Notes: generated from the letters alone by a model not told the origin. Positions 1-13,071 are shown, numbered from the stretch's first letter. The stretch is 64,000 nucleotides of DNA from Collybiopsis luxurians FD-317 M1 (GCA_000827265.1 KN834829.1:42064-106063); one strand, 5' to 3'. Translations and numbers: made by a program.

Positions 1-66
1 TTTTTGATGGTGAGCACAGTTTTTATATCTACACCTTGATTATCCTACTTTTTTGCTCTATATTTC

Positions 67-2879
67 ATGCCTAGGAAGAAGGCTGCCACTGTATATGCTG
101 CCTCTGCTTCTCGGGCCCATGAGAGATGTCATACTGCTCAAAAGTCTCTTTCACAATTACCTGTACCTGCTGCTGAACCTCACGATGACCCTGGCCTTGA
201 TCATGATTTAGATGCCCAATCTGAAGTAGAGGATTTGAGTGAGGATGAGATAGAGGAGCTTGCTGGCCTTGATCTGACCAAATGTCTTCGGATTGAGGCA
301 CAAGCTTACAAACAAGCTTTTGAGATACTCACAGCTGCATGGACACAAAAGGACTGGAAAAAGGCTGAGGGGTCTCTACCAAGGGGAAAGCAAACTGGTC
401 ATGCTCCATAAACTCTCAATGAGCACAAGCAGCATGAACATGAAAAATTTGATGCCCATTTAAAATTGCAAGACAGGTGAGTGAACCAAAAAATGTGTAC
501 TTGCTCATTAACTCTTTTTTGCAGTAACAAGGCAGAAAAGTTTTGGAATCATTTTGGTATAGTGAGGAAGCAACCAAACCGCTTTTCCCTGTTGTTCAGA
601 TGCCAGAAGCTCCCCTACATCTCTGAGAATTGGCAAAGCAACTTGCTGCTCAACAAGTTGGTTCTTCTGATTATAACTTTGCTCACAGAAAGCCAAGAAT
701 CTCCAGCACTTCTGCCACTATCACACTGCCCAATCCAGTCACCTCTTTTGCTGCTCATCACTTACCTTCGAGTAGTGAAACTGTGTCAATGGTCAAGCAA
801 ACTTTGATTGGCCACCATGCCCCTCCATCAGACAACTCTGCCCCAGGTAGTTCAGACTTGAAGGAGCTTGTATTTGATGGCAATCTGTCTGACTTGGATT
901 TCTCAGATTCAGAGAGTGAAAATGAGGATGCCAATTACGCTCCAATACAGCTTCCAAATTCATCATCCATGCTCCTTCATCCAGGCTTAAAGAGACCCGC
1001 CTCAGCTTTACCCTCCAATCCGAGTACTCCATTGAAGAAGTGGAAACTCAATCCAGATCAGTTACCATCTGCTTTTAAAGATATAACTCACCATCTGAAG
1101 TCTGCAAAGACCCAGTTACATGTGGGTCCTGAAGGATTGGAGGAAAGGCAAGCATGCACTATTCAGTCTACCCTTCATTCCATCACTGAAAATGACTCAT
1201 CTCTGATGCATGCTTCATGTGTCACAGCTGAAGCTGCAATGTTTGCCACAGATTGGGGCTCATGGCTTGTGAGGCACTGGGTCCATGACTGGATTGATAC
1301 TTGATCTCTGCCTCAATCCAATCAAGGCCAACACTCAAAAATTAATTCTCTGCTTTCAGATCCTACAGCTCAAGAAGCAATTCATACATACCTTCATTCA
1401 AATAAATGGGCAGTAAATCCATGAAAGCTTGAACAGCTGATGAGAGGTGAACTTGCTTCAGAGGATTCCACAAGATATTGTCAAGAAATTGAGCATAATG
1501 AGATGCTGCAGGGTCTCAAAAAATTTATTGAAGAGAAGCTTCTTCCTTGTCTTCATGTCAAACCTGCCAGTGCTCTTGGTCTATCTTTATCATCAATGTG
1601 TCACTTAATGCTCTGTGAAGGATTTACCTTTACAAGTCATGAAAAGGCCTGTACTTTGATGGACATGAATGTCCAAATGTTGTTTCTGACTGCCAAACTT
1701 GATTTAATCCTGCCATGCTTGCCATTCACCCTTTCCTTATTTGATTCAAAATTGGAGATGTTTCCACAAGAATCATGCCAGAAAAGCTTTTTCGAGACTG
1801 TTACCTTGTTCTGGTTGCACATGATGAAATGGTTGCTCAGGTGCATGATGGTCTTAAATATACATGGGTCTTGAATGGCGAGCAACCCTTGAGAAAGAAG
1901 GGTGTTGGAAGAGGACTCCATCAATCAGATTTCATCTGCTCAACTGTTGGCTGGTTAGAGGAAGCCAGCGTGACACTTGAATATGGGAAGAATCATGAAG
2001 GGATGTGGACTGGCGAGTTGTTTGCAAAACAGGTGACAGTTCAACCATTTATCTTACTGAATCATATTCTGATTTCAATTCAGCTTCAAGAGAAGTTCTT
2101 TAAAGCTTTTGCCGAAGCTCATGGACCAGGTCATATTGCTGTGTTATTGGTTGATAACTCTCAGGGGCACTCAAGTTATGCACCTGATGCTCTTCATGCC
2201 GGTGCCATGAACCTCAAACCTGGTGGAAAGCAGGCTCAGATGCGTGCAGGGTGGTTCACAAATGATGGACAGAAGGTAATTCAGTCCATGATTTATGGAC
2301 CTGATCATGAGATGTATGCAAACCAGGCAAATGGTATGAAAGCTGTATTGCAGGAGCAGGGTTTATGGCGAGATAATCTCACAGGTATTTGCAAGAAGAG
2401 ATGTGAGGAAGATGCCACTGATTGTTGTGTGAGACATATAATCCAGCTGCAGCCTGACTTCATGGAGCAAAAATCCTGAGTACAAGAAATCATTGAGGGA
2501 GCAGGTGAGACAGTCACGAAGCTCATAACCAGCACACATTCATTTGCTTTTACAGGACACACATGCATTATGCTGCCGAAGTACCACTGTGAATTGAACT
2601 TCATTGAGTACTTCTGGGGCACAGTAAAGTGCTGGCTTCGTGAACATTGTGATTATACATTCTCAACCTTACAGAGCAACATGCAACAAGCACTTTGATC
2701 TGTGCCAGTGGAGATAATATGCAAGTGGGAACACTGAATGTGGTGGTTTATTGATGCTTACAGTGAAAACTTGGATGCGAAAGAGGCTCTATTGAAGGTC
2801 AAACAATTCAGCTCAGTCAAATACAAATCACATCGTCGAATTCCGGAGAGGTTAGTGCAGGCCTTGGATCAAACATGAG
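67..2879 (+). pseudogene. Decayed DDE transposase of an agaric DNA transposon
   Basis: Several open stretches in different frames (67-411, 630-1304, 1440-1874, 1775-2479, then 2560-2876) read as one broken transposase. The catalytic core is recognisable. Around 1815 is VAHDEMVAQ with the first acidic residues, followed by a glycine-rich segment about GRGLHQSD. Near 2150 is LLVDNSQGHSSYAPDAL with the second Asp. Near 2600 is [16 protein letters not shown] with the likely catalytic Glu, then a C-terminal block ending at a TGA near 2877. This motif order matches a DDE endonuclease family common in Agaricomycetes. Stop codons (for example after 411, 1304, 2479 and 2698) and frame changes show it is dead. 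The acidic N-terminal part (LDAQSEVEDLSEDEIEELAG) belongs to the same kind of element. The 5' end probably lies outside the window and no inverted repeats were found. Confidence 0.7.
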
Positions 2880-3432
2880 TCACAGTTTCCATATATGTAT
2901 ATAGTACCACACAAGTGTATTGGATTAATAATCATCACGTGAACTCGGCGACTTTGAGAACTCACCTGCACCAAAATTTTTGATTGGGAGAAAACCCTCT
3001 AGGGGTTAGATTCTTATCATCGTTAACTGCCTTTCTACAACTTTACAGCCATATTGAACTCGAACTGACTGACCAGATAGCTTCGCAAAATAGAGGTGGT
3101 GTTAAAGTGAACTGCACCATAGCGTCCCGATAATGTCCCATTTCGTTTTTCAGCCGTAAAAGATATTCTTTTACCTGCGTGAAAGAGCTGCTATTGAATT
3201 GCCCTTTCACGCGTGCAAAATCACATCATTTACCGGTGGGATTTGAGCCGCAAAAGGAGGTAAATTTCGGCTCCTTTGTCGAGTGAAATTGAATCAAGTT
3301 TTCATGTGAAATTTTCATTCTTTGTCTGGCGAAAATGGGACTGAAATCTCTATGATATTTCAGGCAAAATTTACTTAAAATGTCTGATTCTCTTTCAAGT
3401 GAAAAATATTTTAATTTTCGGATGAAAAATAC
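2880..3432. other. AT-rich interval without a gene
   Basis: No supported coding sequence. The stretch 3130-3430 is rich in GTGAAA/TTTTCA-type words and may be old transposon debris between the DDE element and the copia fragment. Confidence 0.4.
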
Positions 3433-4212
3433 ATGGAAAAAGTGATCTTATTCCATGGCCCTTTTACCCTTCCTATTTCTCACGTAATTTTTTGGGCGCT
3501 GCGTAGTGATAAGCCCTGCTGTCGAGTTATAGGCTCTGCCATTTGGGGACAGGCATGGTCCTGTCCTGACCTTGCCTTCGCTGCAGGCTTTCTGGCTCGT
3601 TTCCAGCAAAACCCTGGCCGTGCACACTGGGAATGTGTTCTGTGGTTAGCAGGATATATCAAGTGGAGCATAAACTACACCATCACCTACCGCCCTCCAA
3701 AATCCTTGATGCCTCTACCTGGAGAGGGCCTTGAGCCACTCAGTTTTGCTGATGCCGATTATGGGAGCTGCGCAGTTACAAGATGATCTACTTCAGGTTA
3801 TGTCTTCTTCATAGCAGGTGTGCCTGTCTGTTGGAGCTCTAAGAGGCAACTGTTTGTGGCACTGTCATCGACAGAATCTGAGTATGTATCGCTGGTGCGT
3901 ACTGCTCAGCAGGCTGTGTGGCTAGCGACATTTATGAGGGAGGTGGATTTACCCTTGAAAAGTCCTGTGCAGCTTCTAGGTGATAATTTTGGTTCTGTAA
4001 GCCTGTCGCACAATGTCAGAAATCAGGCTATTGTCAAGCATGTGGATATCAAGGCTCACTATGTACAAGGGAAGATGGAGAGTGGAGAACTTGCTGTAAA
4101 GGAAGTTCGGTCAAAGGATAATGCTGCAGATGGCTTTACGAAAGCGCTAGCAGCGTCTGCACACCGGGAGTTTCTTCACATGTTGGGTTTGGACGATAGA
4201 CATGGTGGGTAA
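3433..4212 (+). pseudogene. Ty1/copia polyprotein fragment (RNase H end)
   Basis: This is the last part of a copia-type Pol protein. The order is the end of the reverse transcriptase/connection region (DLAFAAGFLARFQQNPGRAHW), then FADADYGSCAVTR, a TGA at 3784-3786, then STSGYVFFIAGVPVCWSSKRQ and the RNase H core ALSSTESEYVSL, LLGDNFGSVSLSHN, KHVDIKAHYV and DNAADGFTKAL. All are standard copia RNase H motifs. The in-frame stop sits in the usual STSGY junction, where active copies read Lys or Arg, so the copy is dead. Integrase and most of the reverse transcriptase are missing, so the element is 5'-truncated. A purine-rich tract and an LTR follow directly. Confidence 0.85.
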
Positions 4213-4231
4213 TTCTACGGACCAGGGGGGG

Positions 4232-4595
4232 TGTTAGAATATGCGGTCCATAGTGGTTAGTATATTCTGCTTTGACTTTCCTTTTTCTATTTCGCATCTA
4301 CATTATTCCCCTCGTACTTTACTTATTCCTTTCACACTAACTATGCTCCAGTAGCTAGGTTTCATTTTACTTCCACTTTTTCATATACAAATACAGACAC
4401 TACTTATAGTTGTGATATGTATTCGAGACACCTCAGTTGTTTTCCCTACATCTGAGGTGAGTACATTGCTACACTATTCTTATCTTACGGGTTACTTACT
4501 ATCTACATAGTATTTACGTTGTTTAACAGGTAGATAGTATTATAGTAATTCCATGAGTTGTTTTCCCTACAACTGAGTATTTACATTGTTTAACA
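4232..4595 (+). repeat. 3' LTR of the truncated Ty1/copia element
   Basis: A purine tract (CCAGGGGGGG) at 4222-4231 is followed by TGTTAGAAT at 4232. The repeat ends at TAACA (4591-4595), giving the TGTTA/TAACA inverted ends typical of LTRs. Inside, a segment around TTGTTTTCCCTAC is repeated near 4437 and 4557. No 5' LTR is present in the window, so identity to a partner cannot be checked. Confidence 0.75.
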
Positions 4596-7473
4596 GGATC
4601 CAGAGATAAGGAGAGCCAATTATATTCAGACATCTGTGTATGACCTGCTTGAGTATTTCGAGGGGTGTTCGATGAAAACAGCAACCATTGAATTTAGCAT
4701 GTGAATGCACCGATTTTGAGGCACACAAAATGGGACTATCCACTTGACAACATTGCATCAGGTGGCTTGAAAAGGAGCTGTAGCAAGTAGAATAAACAGT
4801 ATAAAGGCTCTGCGTTAACAATGGTGGTGGTCGCAGACTAAAGCACTGGAGGTTTCCGGCCCTGCATTCCGAACGACGCAACGTTATATGGGCGCTTATT
4901 TGTCTTTGCTCTAAACACTGTCTCTAAACACCAAGACAGAACACCTTACAAATATTGCCACACACCTCAATGTTCATGGGTCCCATTATTTTGGCCAGCT
5001 CAGTGGTCTTTCCCACTGGCTGCAGCTGTCACGCCTCAAACCCTCCAGAATCAGCTTTACAACTTTTCCAGTTCTCAGCCATCATTGACAGCAAGAAACA
5101 GCTTTAATTCATTTTTCCTCTTTGACTTAACATCCTATATCTGCAGAAAGTAGCCTATTCCACTTGAAGAGATGTCACCTAAGAATTTTTGCCCAATGCA
5201 CTCCACGCCTACGAATCATGGTGCTCTTGGACATCGATTAAGGAACCATATGCCATAAGGTCAGCTTTGAATTCAAGCCTTCATCAGCTGCTCACTGACA
5301 TCCTGAATGTTTTGTCGTCTCTTCGGGGTTGACTATGTACTTCTGTAGCACATATTCAGTGGCTTACCCTGTGCCATCTTCCTTTCCCGACACCTTCCAG
5401 GATGAAACAATACTACATGACTTCCGCAAGAGCACCTTACCTACAGGACCGAGTTTCCAGCTCCCTTCAATAGCCTCGTTTTCTATGCTTTCCACAGATA
5501 CAAGTACTGCAGAGGCATTTGCTGATTATGCCAGATTCATTCAGATCTGTATCGACCGACGTATGGGTACATTGATGCATGTACGTATACACATACACAC
5601 ATAGGCGCCAGAAAATGCATGACGCACTGGCCTGATGCATAATTCCACCTACCAGGTGAAAAAAAAGGGAGACAGGTAAAGAAATTGACTGATATGCAAA
5701 TAACAACGAACAAGATATTGTAAAATTAAAAGAAAAACATGAACAAAGTGCAAATTCTGATATAAATTCCCATTTTCCTTGATGTGTTTCATTGCGGTAG
5801 CTAATGGTTTCACGATCGGCGTCCTTCCCATACTTTCAATCCTATCTCCACAGTGCCTACCGCTCAGCGTTACGTGCTATTGACAGCTTGTGCACAGGGT
5901 CCAAGCGGAAGACAATCCTTGGTGATTATGGTGCCTCTCCTCGACTCAATAGCTGTATTCTGGCACTGGATTTCGACCAAGAATTAAATGACCTCAGATA
6001 ATTATGTGGATATGAGAATAGAAGTGATAGCAAACTTGAGACTCACCTTTCATAAACCTGGTCACAATTCCCTTTTCAGCCACCCAACCAATCAACTGTC
6101 CAAGCAGATCGAGGGGAGCAGCCTGAAAAACAGCGGAACAAAGGGAGCGACAGTGCCGATAAGGTAAACATATTGAGGAGCCATAATTCTCGTTCGATTC
6201 CTAGATATGCAGCTCAGTAAAATGGTGGTTGAGTAATTGAGGAAGTTTCGACAAGGACGGGGATGTATGAGGCTACTGGCAAAAGAGGATGAGGATTCTG
6301 ATAGTGGGACGACCGAGTATGGAAGAATTTATGTTGAATGCTGAATAGAAGTCTTGGATCTGAAGACAAGATGACTCAAGCAAATTTCGCTGTCGGTGTA
6401 TGCCCGCGTAAATAGGTTGGGCTCTACGCAGGAAAAAGACGATAGTTACGATGTGCAAGTGGGCGTACTGGCTTTGAAGTTGAGAAAGACGAGATAAGAC
6501 TATCAGTTTGACAGAATTGCATGAAGTAGTATAGCTGAGCCCGCAGGGATAAGAAACTTGAGGAAACGACATTGCGTACAGGCTGCGATGGAGGTGGATG
6601 TAGCGGAACGGTGCCGCTACGGTTGCCTTACCGGCCGAACTAAGCGCTCCGGATTCCGGACTCCGAGGACCGAAGGCCAAGTCATGGGACAAGCGCTTAT
6701 ATTTGTCTTTCTTCCAAAACGTAAACATCGCCAAGAATGTACGAGAAGAATGAGGGCTGGGTGGATATAAAAGACCGGATTTGGGATAACCCATGATGCC
6801 TCATGCCTTGCCGGACAACTAATAGGAATTATCAACTAGTCGGGGTTGTTCATTCACTCGACTCGATTCTGAGCTCGTTAATCTAACAATGCGTTCACAC
6901 ACCAACTCATCTTCTCTTCTACTTTACACTGAGAGCTGATCTTATTGCCAAAGGTACGTTGGTACTTTTTAAAACTATAGACCGGCTGAGACAAGATCGA
7001 CAATTTTAGCTCCCTTTCCTGCTTTCAAATACCTCCTCTGTGCGTTCATCAGGCCTATGGCCTTGTCTTCACCACAACGGTTTCCCAATGACAACCCTAC
7101 AATGTTTCGGTATTATATTACATGGCACATAACCTGCTAGAACCGTACTGGGCTCTGCATTGAACAAGCGATCGCCTCTTCCCTTGATTGTCCTCCATCC
7201 CACTGGCCTGTCGACTTTTTTTCTTAAATAGTCTTTCTCAACTCTCATATACATATCCGCATTTTGATATCTGAGTTTTGTCTGTATCATTGCTTTGACA
7301 GATGTAAAAATTTGACGGGACAGGTCATTTGACCATCTTAGTCTCACGTTTATATTCAAGCTCAGCTGAATCTCCGCTTAAACTGACACACACGTTGCAA
7401 GAGCGTCTAAGGTCTTTCCCTTCCACCCGCACCAAACTAACTTGTCAACTTGTCATTCTCGATACTCACCCCC
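4596..7473. other. Long interval without a convincing gene
   Basis: Only short open frames in incompatible phases occur. One possible exon on the minus strand (about 6122-6045) reads AAPLDLLGQLIGWVAEKG and ends at a plausible GT donor, but no continuing exons could be joined. A TATAAAA-like word lies near 6766 (plus strand). The words around 5640-5760 loosely resemble those at 8760-8900, which could be the tails of two decayed related genes. No function is proposed. Confidence 0.3.
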
Positions 7474-8695
7474 AATGGTGGATCAAAAAAAAGCTCAAGT
7501 TCAAGGTAACATCCCTTCCAAACATAACAGGAACCTGACGGGTCCTGATAACAGTCCTGGTCTTACTCAAGCCCTAGGTGGTACGACCACTTCATGACAA
7601 TTGCCCTAAACGTCTTAAATTTGATGTAGCTATTGATATAGATCCCGCTAGTGCTGGCGCCAGTTTTAGTGCCGCCGGTGAAATGGAATCGAAAGCGCAG
7701 CCAAAGAGCGTCAGACATTCTGAAACTAACGCCGGTACAATTCCTTAAGCGTAATGATTGATAGTACATTTTAAGCACAAGTTTTAGCTCAAAGCAATGG
7801 ATCTGCAAATGATTTGAATCAGTATAAAGCCACTGGTTAGCCTTCTGTTTGCTGATCTGATAACTAAATACTTATCTGTCCATTTGACTCTAGCAAATGT
7901 TAATGACAAGTCTAAAACCCCGCCGGTTCCCGACTTAAAGGCCGTTTTCCAGACTTGGAAGACTGTGCACAAGCTTACAGGAGCCATTCAACCCTTTCTT
8001 CAGTTTACGCCATTTCATGGACTCATTTTCATTTTCAATGTTATGTCAAGTGCAGCAGAGGTTTTAGTTTTCCAGTGCCACTGATGCTATTATCTCATGA
8101 TTTTCCATTAGATTGCCTTTGACAATCAGGAGGAGATAGAGAAACTCTTAAGGGATATCAAGAATTATTTTCAAATTCTCAATGAAGCTCTCTTGAAGGG
8201 TATTGAAGTAGACCAAATCACTAACTCAGCTACGTGGGTTGAATATTTAATCAATAAACATTGTGCCAAATCCTGATCTGTGGTATAGAGCCCTCGTACA
8301 AAAAGCGAAGGTATTGAATGAGATGCAATATCGGAGTAACATCAAGGAAGGTTCGACTACCACTGAGATAAAAGCACAATTGGAGGGTATGACCGATGAT
8401 ATGAATATGGAAAGGGACAAGCTTCAAGTATGTTTAGTTTGGCTAATATCATACTTGATCTGATCAAATCAAATGACAGGCATTTCTGGATTCATCTCAA
8501 AAGCAGGATGACAAAAGGGGAAGCATGGTAAGTGGTCAAAAAAGAGACGAGCTTGAGCAGAATGTTCCTGATATATATGGCAGCTTAAAAAGCTGCTTCG
8601 TGTTGGGAAACGCCGCGCCCGCCTTTGAATTCACTGGCTATAAGTCCAAGTTCATAAAATTTCTACTGATGGCCATCAGCGCAGAAAAGATTTAG
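7474..8695 (+). pseudogene. NLR (STAND)-like N-terminal domain fragment
   Basis: Exons can be followed on the plus strand. They are an ATG at 7474 (MVDQKKAQVQ), an exon around 7598-7735 (DVAIDIDPASAGASFSAAGE), an exon about 7894-8059 (PPVPDLKAVFQTWKTVHKL, ending SSAAE), an exon from about 8112 (IAFDNQEEIEKLLRDIKNYF) and one at 8263-8429 (KAKVLNEMQYRSN). A helical domain of this type, with a short linker rich in Ser/Ala before it, precedes the NACHT or NB-ARC domain in many agaric NLR proteins. No P-loop or repeat domain follows; the frame closes near 8695. Early stops (TGA near 7596, and before 8263) suggest a broken or truncated gene. The family assignment is inference from pattern and is not secure. 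Confidence 0.35.
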
Positions 8696-8699
8696 AGTT

Positions 8700-9253
8700 G
8701 GCGAGCCAGGTCGTAATAGAATATTATTGGAATTTATTGGACAAACCTTTCCGATGATGCAGGGCCATGCAGCTTTTTTCCTCATGAACAGACAAAAAGA
8801 AAAGGGAGGCAGGTCGAGAGAATTCATTGTTCAGACATAAAGATGAGAATGAATTGTAAAATCGAATTAACACATGAACAAAATTTAACATTTCCTCTGA
8901 TTCTCCGCATTTCTTGCCGTCTTCTTGATCCCCATGGGTTGTTTTCCACAAGATGTCCTGATGATGCTCGACAATCTGTGAATCGAGCGGAAGTTGATAC
9001 GGTAGCCATCCAGCAGATTATTACCGCCGGAGGTTCGATGAAATGGCAAGCTCGAGACTGACCACGCACAGTATTCTCGATTTGTAACCGACCCGTCGAG
9101 TAAGTAGGCCTCCCTGTGTTTCGCAGATGGCAAAGGTGCAATACGACGCTGCGAGGAGTCAAGAAAAAGCGAAAGAATAGATGTAAATGCGGGCGGTGTC
9201 ATATGAGCCAAGAGGTCGATCCACAGTACCAATCACAATACTGGTTACAGAAC
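8700..9253. other. Interval without a supported gene
   Basis: Overlapping short frames exist on both strands, but none has a recognisable motif or consistent intron structure. Confidence 0.3.
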
Positions 9254-9706
9254 AGAGAAGACTTATAAACAGACCAAATGGTAACGACGAGGAATGATAG
9301 GAATTGAACAAACAGCACTGAGCACAGGAGACGATGATTCCAACAGCGAAAAGACTGTAGAAGAATTTATAGCGTCCATGCCTTGAACGCGGGATAAAAG
9401 CATCTGGTACTTGACTACGCCAGTGTTCTGGAAAATGACCCTTCTGACAGGAGAATGATAAATACAGTTTGTTTTTCTAGCTTCTGTAGAAGTCGGGGTG
9501 TTGAGAAAAGGTTATGGCAAGTACTTCAGGAATAGTGAAACTTCTTGTTGTTTAGCTACTCTACATACATCTTTTATACCTAGAGTAATTACTTCTAGAA
9601 TATTCTACTAATTTCGATAATACTTAAAGAGATTACTAAGAAAACAATGGAGCACTGCTTGAGTCGCTCCTAGAATGTGTAAGTACCTTCTCGCACATTC
9701 TCAACA
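9254..9706 (+). repeat. 453-bp direct repeat, left copy
   Basis: This block is, as far as can be read by eye, identical base for base to 10117-10569 (offset 863). It lies immediately left of sequence that ends in the N gap, and the other copy starts exactly at the end of the gap. No coding content is seen. The copies lack TG...CA ends, so they are not LTRs. Confidence 0.9.
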
Positions 9707-10081
9707 GTAGGTATAAATATTTGGTAGATACTCCAAATAATCATTCGACCTTGTACTCATTCCCACATGTTCAGATCCCTCCTCTATTGAGGTTGTATCG
9801 ACTGCGGCTTGTTTCTCAATGGCTTCAACACATCTAACAGGCTTTTATTGTTGTTGAAGTATCTGTATTGAGAGAGATACACATTGTGTGCTGAGGGGCA
9901 CCAGTGCTGCACCACTGGGTACATAACCCACAATACTTCACATTTGTGGTAAAGCTCAGCACTCTACCATATACAGTACAGCAGCAGTGCCAAAAATTTA
10001 ACACAAGAAGTATCTTCCTATCATTTTGACAGTATACCCTAGCTATTGCAGAGCACCTTGCAATGAATAAATGGTGTTAAA
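9707..10081. other. Sequence unique to the left contig end, cut by the gap
   Basis: After CTCAACA the left copy continues with GTAGGTATAAATATTTGG and about 375 bp of unique sequence before the Ns. The right copy continues differently with CGGGGCAAG. The stretch therefore behaves like the start of an insertion at 9706/9707 that is present on the left contig only. It contains no recognised gene. Confidence 0.5.
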
Positions 10082-10116
10082 NNNNNNNNNNNNNNNNNNN
10101 NNNNNNNNNNNNNNNN
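10082..10116. other. Assembly gap (35 Ns)
   Basis: A run of 35 N characters joining two contigs. The true size of the gap is unknown. Confidence 1.
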
Positions 10117-10569
10117 AGAGAAGACTTATAAACAGACCAAATGGTAACGACGAGGAATGATAGGAATTGAACAAACAGCACTGAGCACAGGAGACGATGA
10201 TTCCAACAGCGAAAAGACTGTAGAAGAATTTATAGCGTCCATGCCTTGAACGCGGGATAAAAGCATCTGGTACTTGACTACGCCAGTGTTCTGGAAAATG
10301 ACCCTTCTGACAGGAGAATGATAAATACAGTTTGTTTTTCTAGCTTCTGTAGAAGTCGGGGTGTTGAGAAAAGGTTATGGCAAGTACTTCAGGAATAGTG
10401 AAACTTCTTGTTGTTTAGCTACTCTACATACATCTTTTATACCTAGAGTAATTACTTCTAGAATATTCTACTAATTTCGATAATACTTAAAGAGATTACT
10501 AAGAAAACAATGGAGCACTGCTTGAGTCGCTCCTAGAATGTGTAAGTACCTTCTCGCACATTCTCAACA
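10117..10569 (+). repeat. 453-bp direct repeat, right copy
   Basis: This is the second copy of 9254-9706. It starts at the first base after the N gap and ends with CTCAACA, after which the two copies diverge. Confidence 0.9.
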
Positions 10570-10717
10570 CGGGGCAAGTATTTTCGGATCGGCTCATTCG
10601 TGTTTAAGTATACATAAGTAAGTCCATCATATAAACACCAGGAATCTGCATCCATGGCGTGAGTACAAGGTAACAAATCGGAATTTTCATCATATACAGG
10701 GCCAGAATGCTACAAGA

Positions 10718-13071
10718 TCATGCTGTATACACCTCCGTCGTAATCTTTGGAGCCGGATACGACATCATTGAGCCGTCCTCCGCTGTACGATCGTGGCTGT
10801 TGAATGTGTCGAGGGCAACAGGTACTTCCTGACCAGGGTGCCCAAACTATGACGGGTCACATAATCAGCCCCGGCAACATCAAATATTTGGCAAGTAACT
10901 TACCGTAATTTTTCGAGTTCCACCTCGCTCAGGGTTGGAATGTCGACCCGAGCCTTGGAGCCCCGACGATGCATTGGAACTCGTATTGAAATTCGAAAAG
11001 GTACTTGCTTCGTTGGATCGCTCCCTCAATGACTGTCGTGAGTTGAGTGATGCTAACAAGCTGTTCGCGTATACTATTCATGATAAAATTTTCAGCTTTC
11101 TGTGGCGCTTGTAAACGAGTCAGACTTACGTTTTCCAATGACAAAATCAATGGCCAAGAACCACAGGCTTGTTGGGTGGCGAGCAAATACAATGACTTCG
11201 GTTACAGCTACTGCTCTATCGTATGTAGTCATGTCAGTCAGGGTACCCATGGATTATCGGAGCGGTGTATCAACATACGAAGTCAATAGACACCGGTTCA
11301 CCGCGTATATGATAAGCGTCGTAATTAGCGTGTTTGTCCTACACGAACGAAAAAGTTTAGCGATAAGCAGTCTTAAAGACTCGTGCGAGAGCCGAAGTCC
11401 ACGGAGAAGAATGACTCACTTTCCCCACCCAGTGCGGTTACCGTGTAACAGCACACACAGCGACGCAGCGATTAACACGTCGGAAAGCACCGCGAAGATA
11501 GCGAATGGTGTTGCCGCAGCAAGCTGCCCATGACGATTAGAATAGATGTTTGAATTCTCGAGGGTAAATTCATACCTTCACGGTTTGAGATTGTTGGAAG
11601 GCGGTGAAGGTTTTGCTGATAAATCTACTTAACAGTTAGTGATGGAACCACTGGAACAAACTGATTTCTCACAAAAAGGCAACCGTTTCTGTAGACACAT
11701 TGCCCGAAGAAAATTTTTTTTTTTTGATCAATGAAAAACTCATACAGTCGAAGCGCTTTGAAGTAACTCACCCAATCCAAACGCTATACCAAGCTACAAT
11801 CAGCCTCCAGGCCCTATTGACTGACGCCATCACTCACCGAAATGTGCAACGACGGTTATAACGAGTACGGTAGTCAAGATCCATCTGATCACTCCCCTGC
11901 TTACTAGAGGAAAAAAGAAAGAGTTAGCAGACTTGTTTAAGGGCCAACCACAAAACGACATGATCCATCGATGAAGAACTCACTGGAATATACCTGTATC
12001 GTGAAGAAGCTGAGGGTACCTCATTTAGTGAGACCTGTTTAGTACGGATAATTCGAGGGAAAAAGCCCACCTTTGGACCAGGACGGCCAGTAGAAGCTTC
12101 ACAGCAACCCGCGTGAGCGCTCGAGTATATACATGTATAAGGACGCTCACATTGAAAAACACTGTTATCTGATCAAGAGGTACGAATAGAACAGAATGAG
12201 TGCACCGCATCGAGCACGCAGGACGCCGTTCTTACATTCAGCGACCTATTCAATGACAAGGAGACGTCAATACATACTAGGAAGGGCTATATTAAGAACG
12301 CAACGAACCAGTGAATGGAACCTAGCCCAACGGGATTGGAGAAGTTGATTACCTATTTTCAGAATCAATACGGCGTTAGAAGGAGCAACGTTTCATGGAC
12401 GAAGGGGAATGAGCACTGACCAGGTAGAAATATATGCAATATGTCACTGAGGGATGCCGGAATGAGGATAAGATGCTTGGGAGGGTAACAGGGTCATACC
12501 AAGTGCGATATGAAATGAATCAATAATCCTGTTGAATGGATTTAGAAAGGACGAGGAAAGTTTGCCGGATTAATTTTACCAGACAACTGAAACCTGTTTC
12601 ATTGGACCGTCATTAGTCGAGTCATATCGTGCTGTTCGACGAAGACTCACCAGCGTCTTGACCGATAAATCGTCCTTGGGATAGTTCGTGAAATACAGAT
12701 ATGTCTTTAGATGGCGAAGGCGCACAACCAAAACGTGGGATTCAATGATGAATTTGAGAGAGAGGGATTGATGCATCAACAGAAGGCGAACATCAAGAAG
12801 ACTGATGCTACTCACCTGAAGCGTAGTGAGGCCATACAACCTAGGAAGAAGATGATTCCGTCAACATGACATTCGACCCACGATGGGATCAGAGAAAAAT
12901 CGTTTGCAAACGGACGCACATCGCAGTCACAATCGCACCGATAAGGCCCGCCCCTACCATCGAATAGTGCTGAATGAACCAATCGATAACATGGAATAGC
13001 AAGGGATGTAGCTTACCGAAAGAATTCGCCACCAAGCTCTCCACTTCTCCTGCATTTAGTGGTAATGACAT
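10718..13071 (-). CDS. DUF6534 multi-pass membrane protein
   Basis: Many small exons on the minus strand join into a typical basidiomycete DUF6534 protein. It starts MSLPLNAGEVESLVANSF at 13071, then GAGLIGAIVTAMC (first helix), LYGLTTLQ, TYLYFTNYPKDDLSVKTL and VSVVW, then IIDSFHIAL. After middle exons (including LLLAVLVQ) comes the diagnostic half: FAVLSDVLIAASLCVLL, GNRTGWGK, TNTLITTLIIYAVNRCLL, FLAIDFVIGK, then LYANSLLASLNSRQSLR. The tail reads EVPVALDTFNSHDRTAE and ends TTEVYTA at the TGA near 10718. Introns are about 50-60 bp with GT-AG ends. No stop was found in the exons that were traced, so the gene looks intact. The family has about seven membrane helices and no known biochemical function. 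Two decayed relatives lie at 26423 and 52558. Confidence 0.85.

Noticed and set aside
6273..6835. 173-codon and overlapping 72-codon minus-strand frames as genes
   Set aside because: No motifs, two competing frames over the same bases, and no neighbouring exons that extend either one.
9254..10569. The 453-bp repeats as LTRs of a retrotransposon
   Set aside because: They lack TG/CA ends, primer-binding site and purine tract, and the outer flank of the right copy begins exactly at the gap.
10929..11192. 87-codon minus-strand open frame at the end of the DUF6534 gene
   Set aside because: It is a shadow frame. The real exon in another frame reads LYANSLLASLNSRQSLR and joins both neighbouring exons with proper splice sites.
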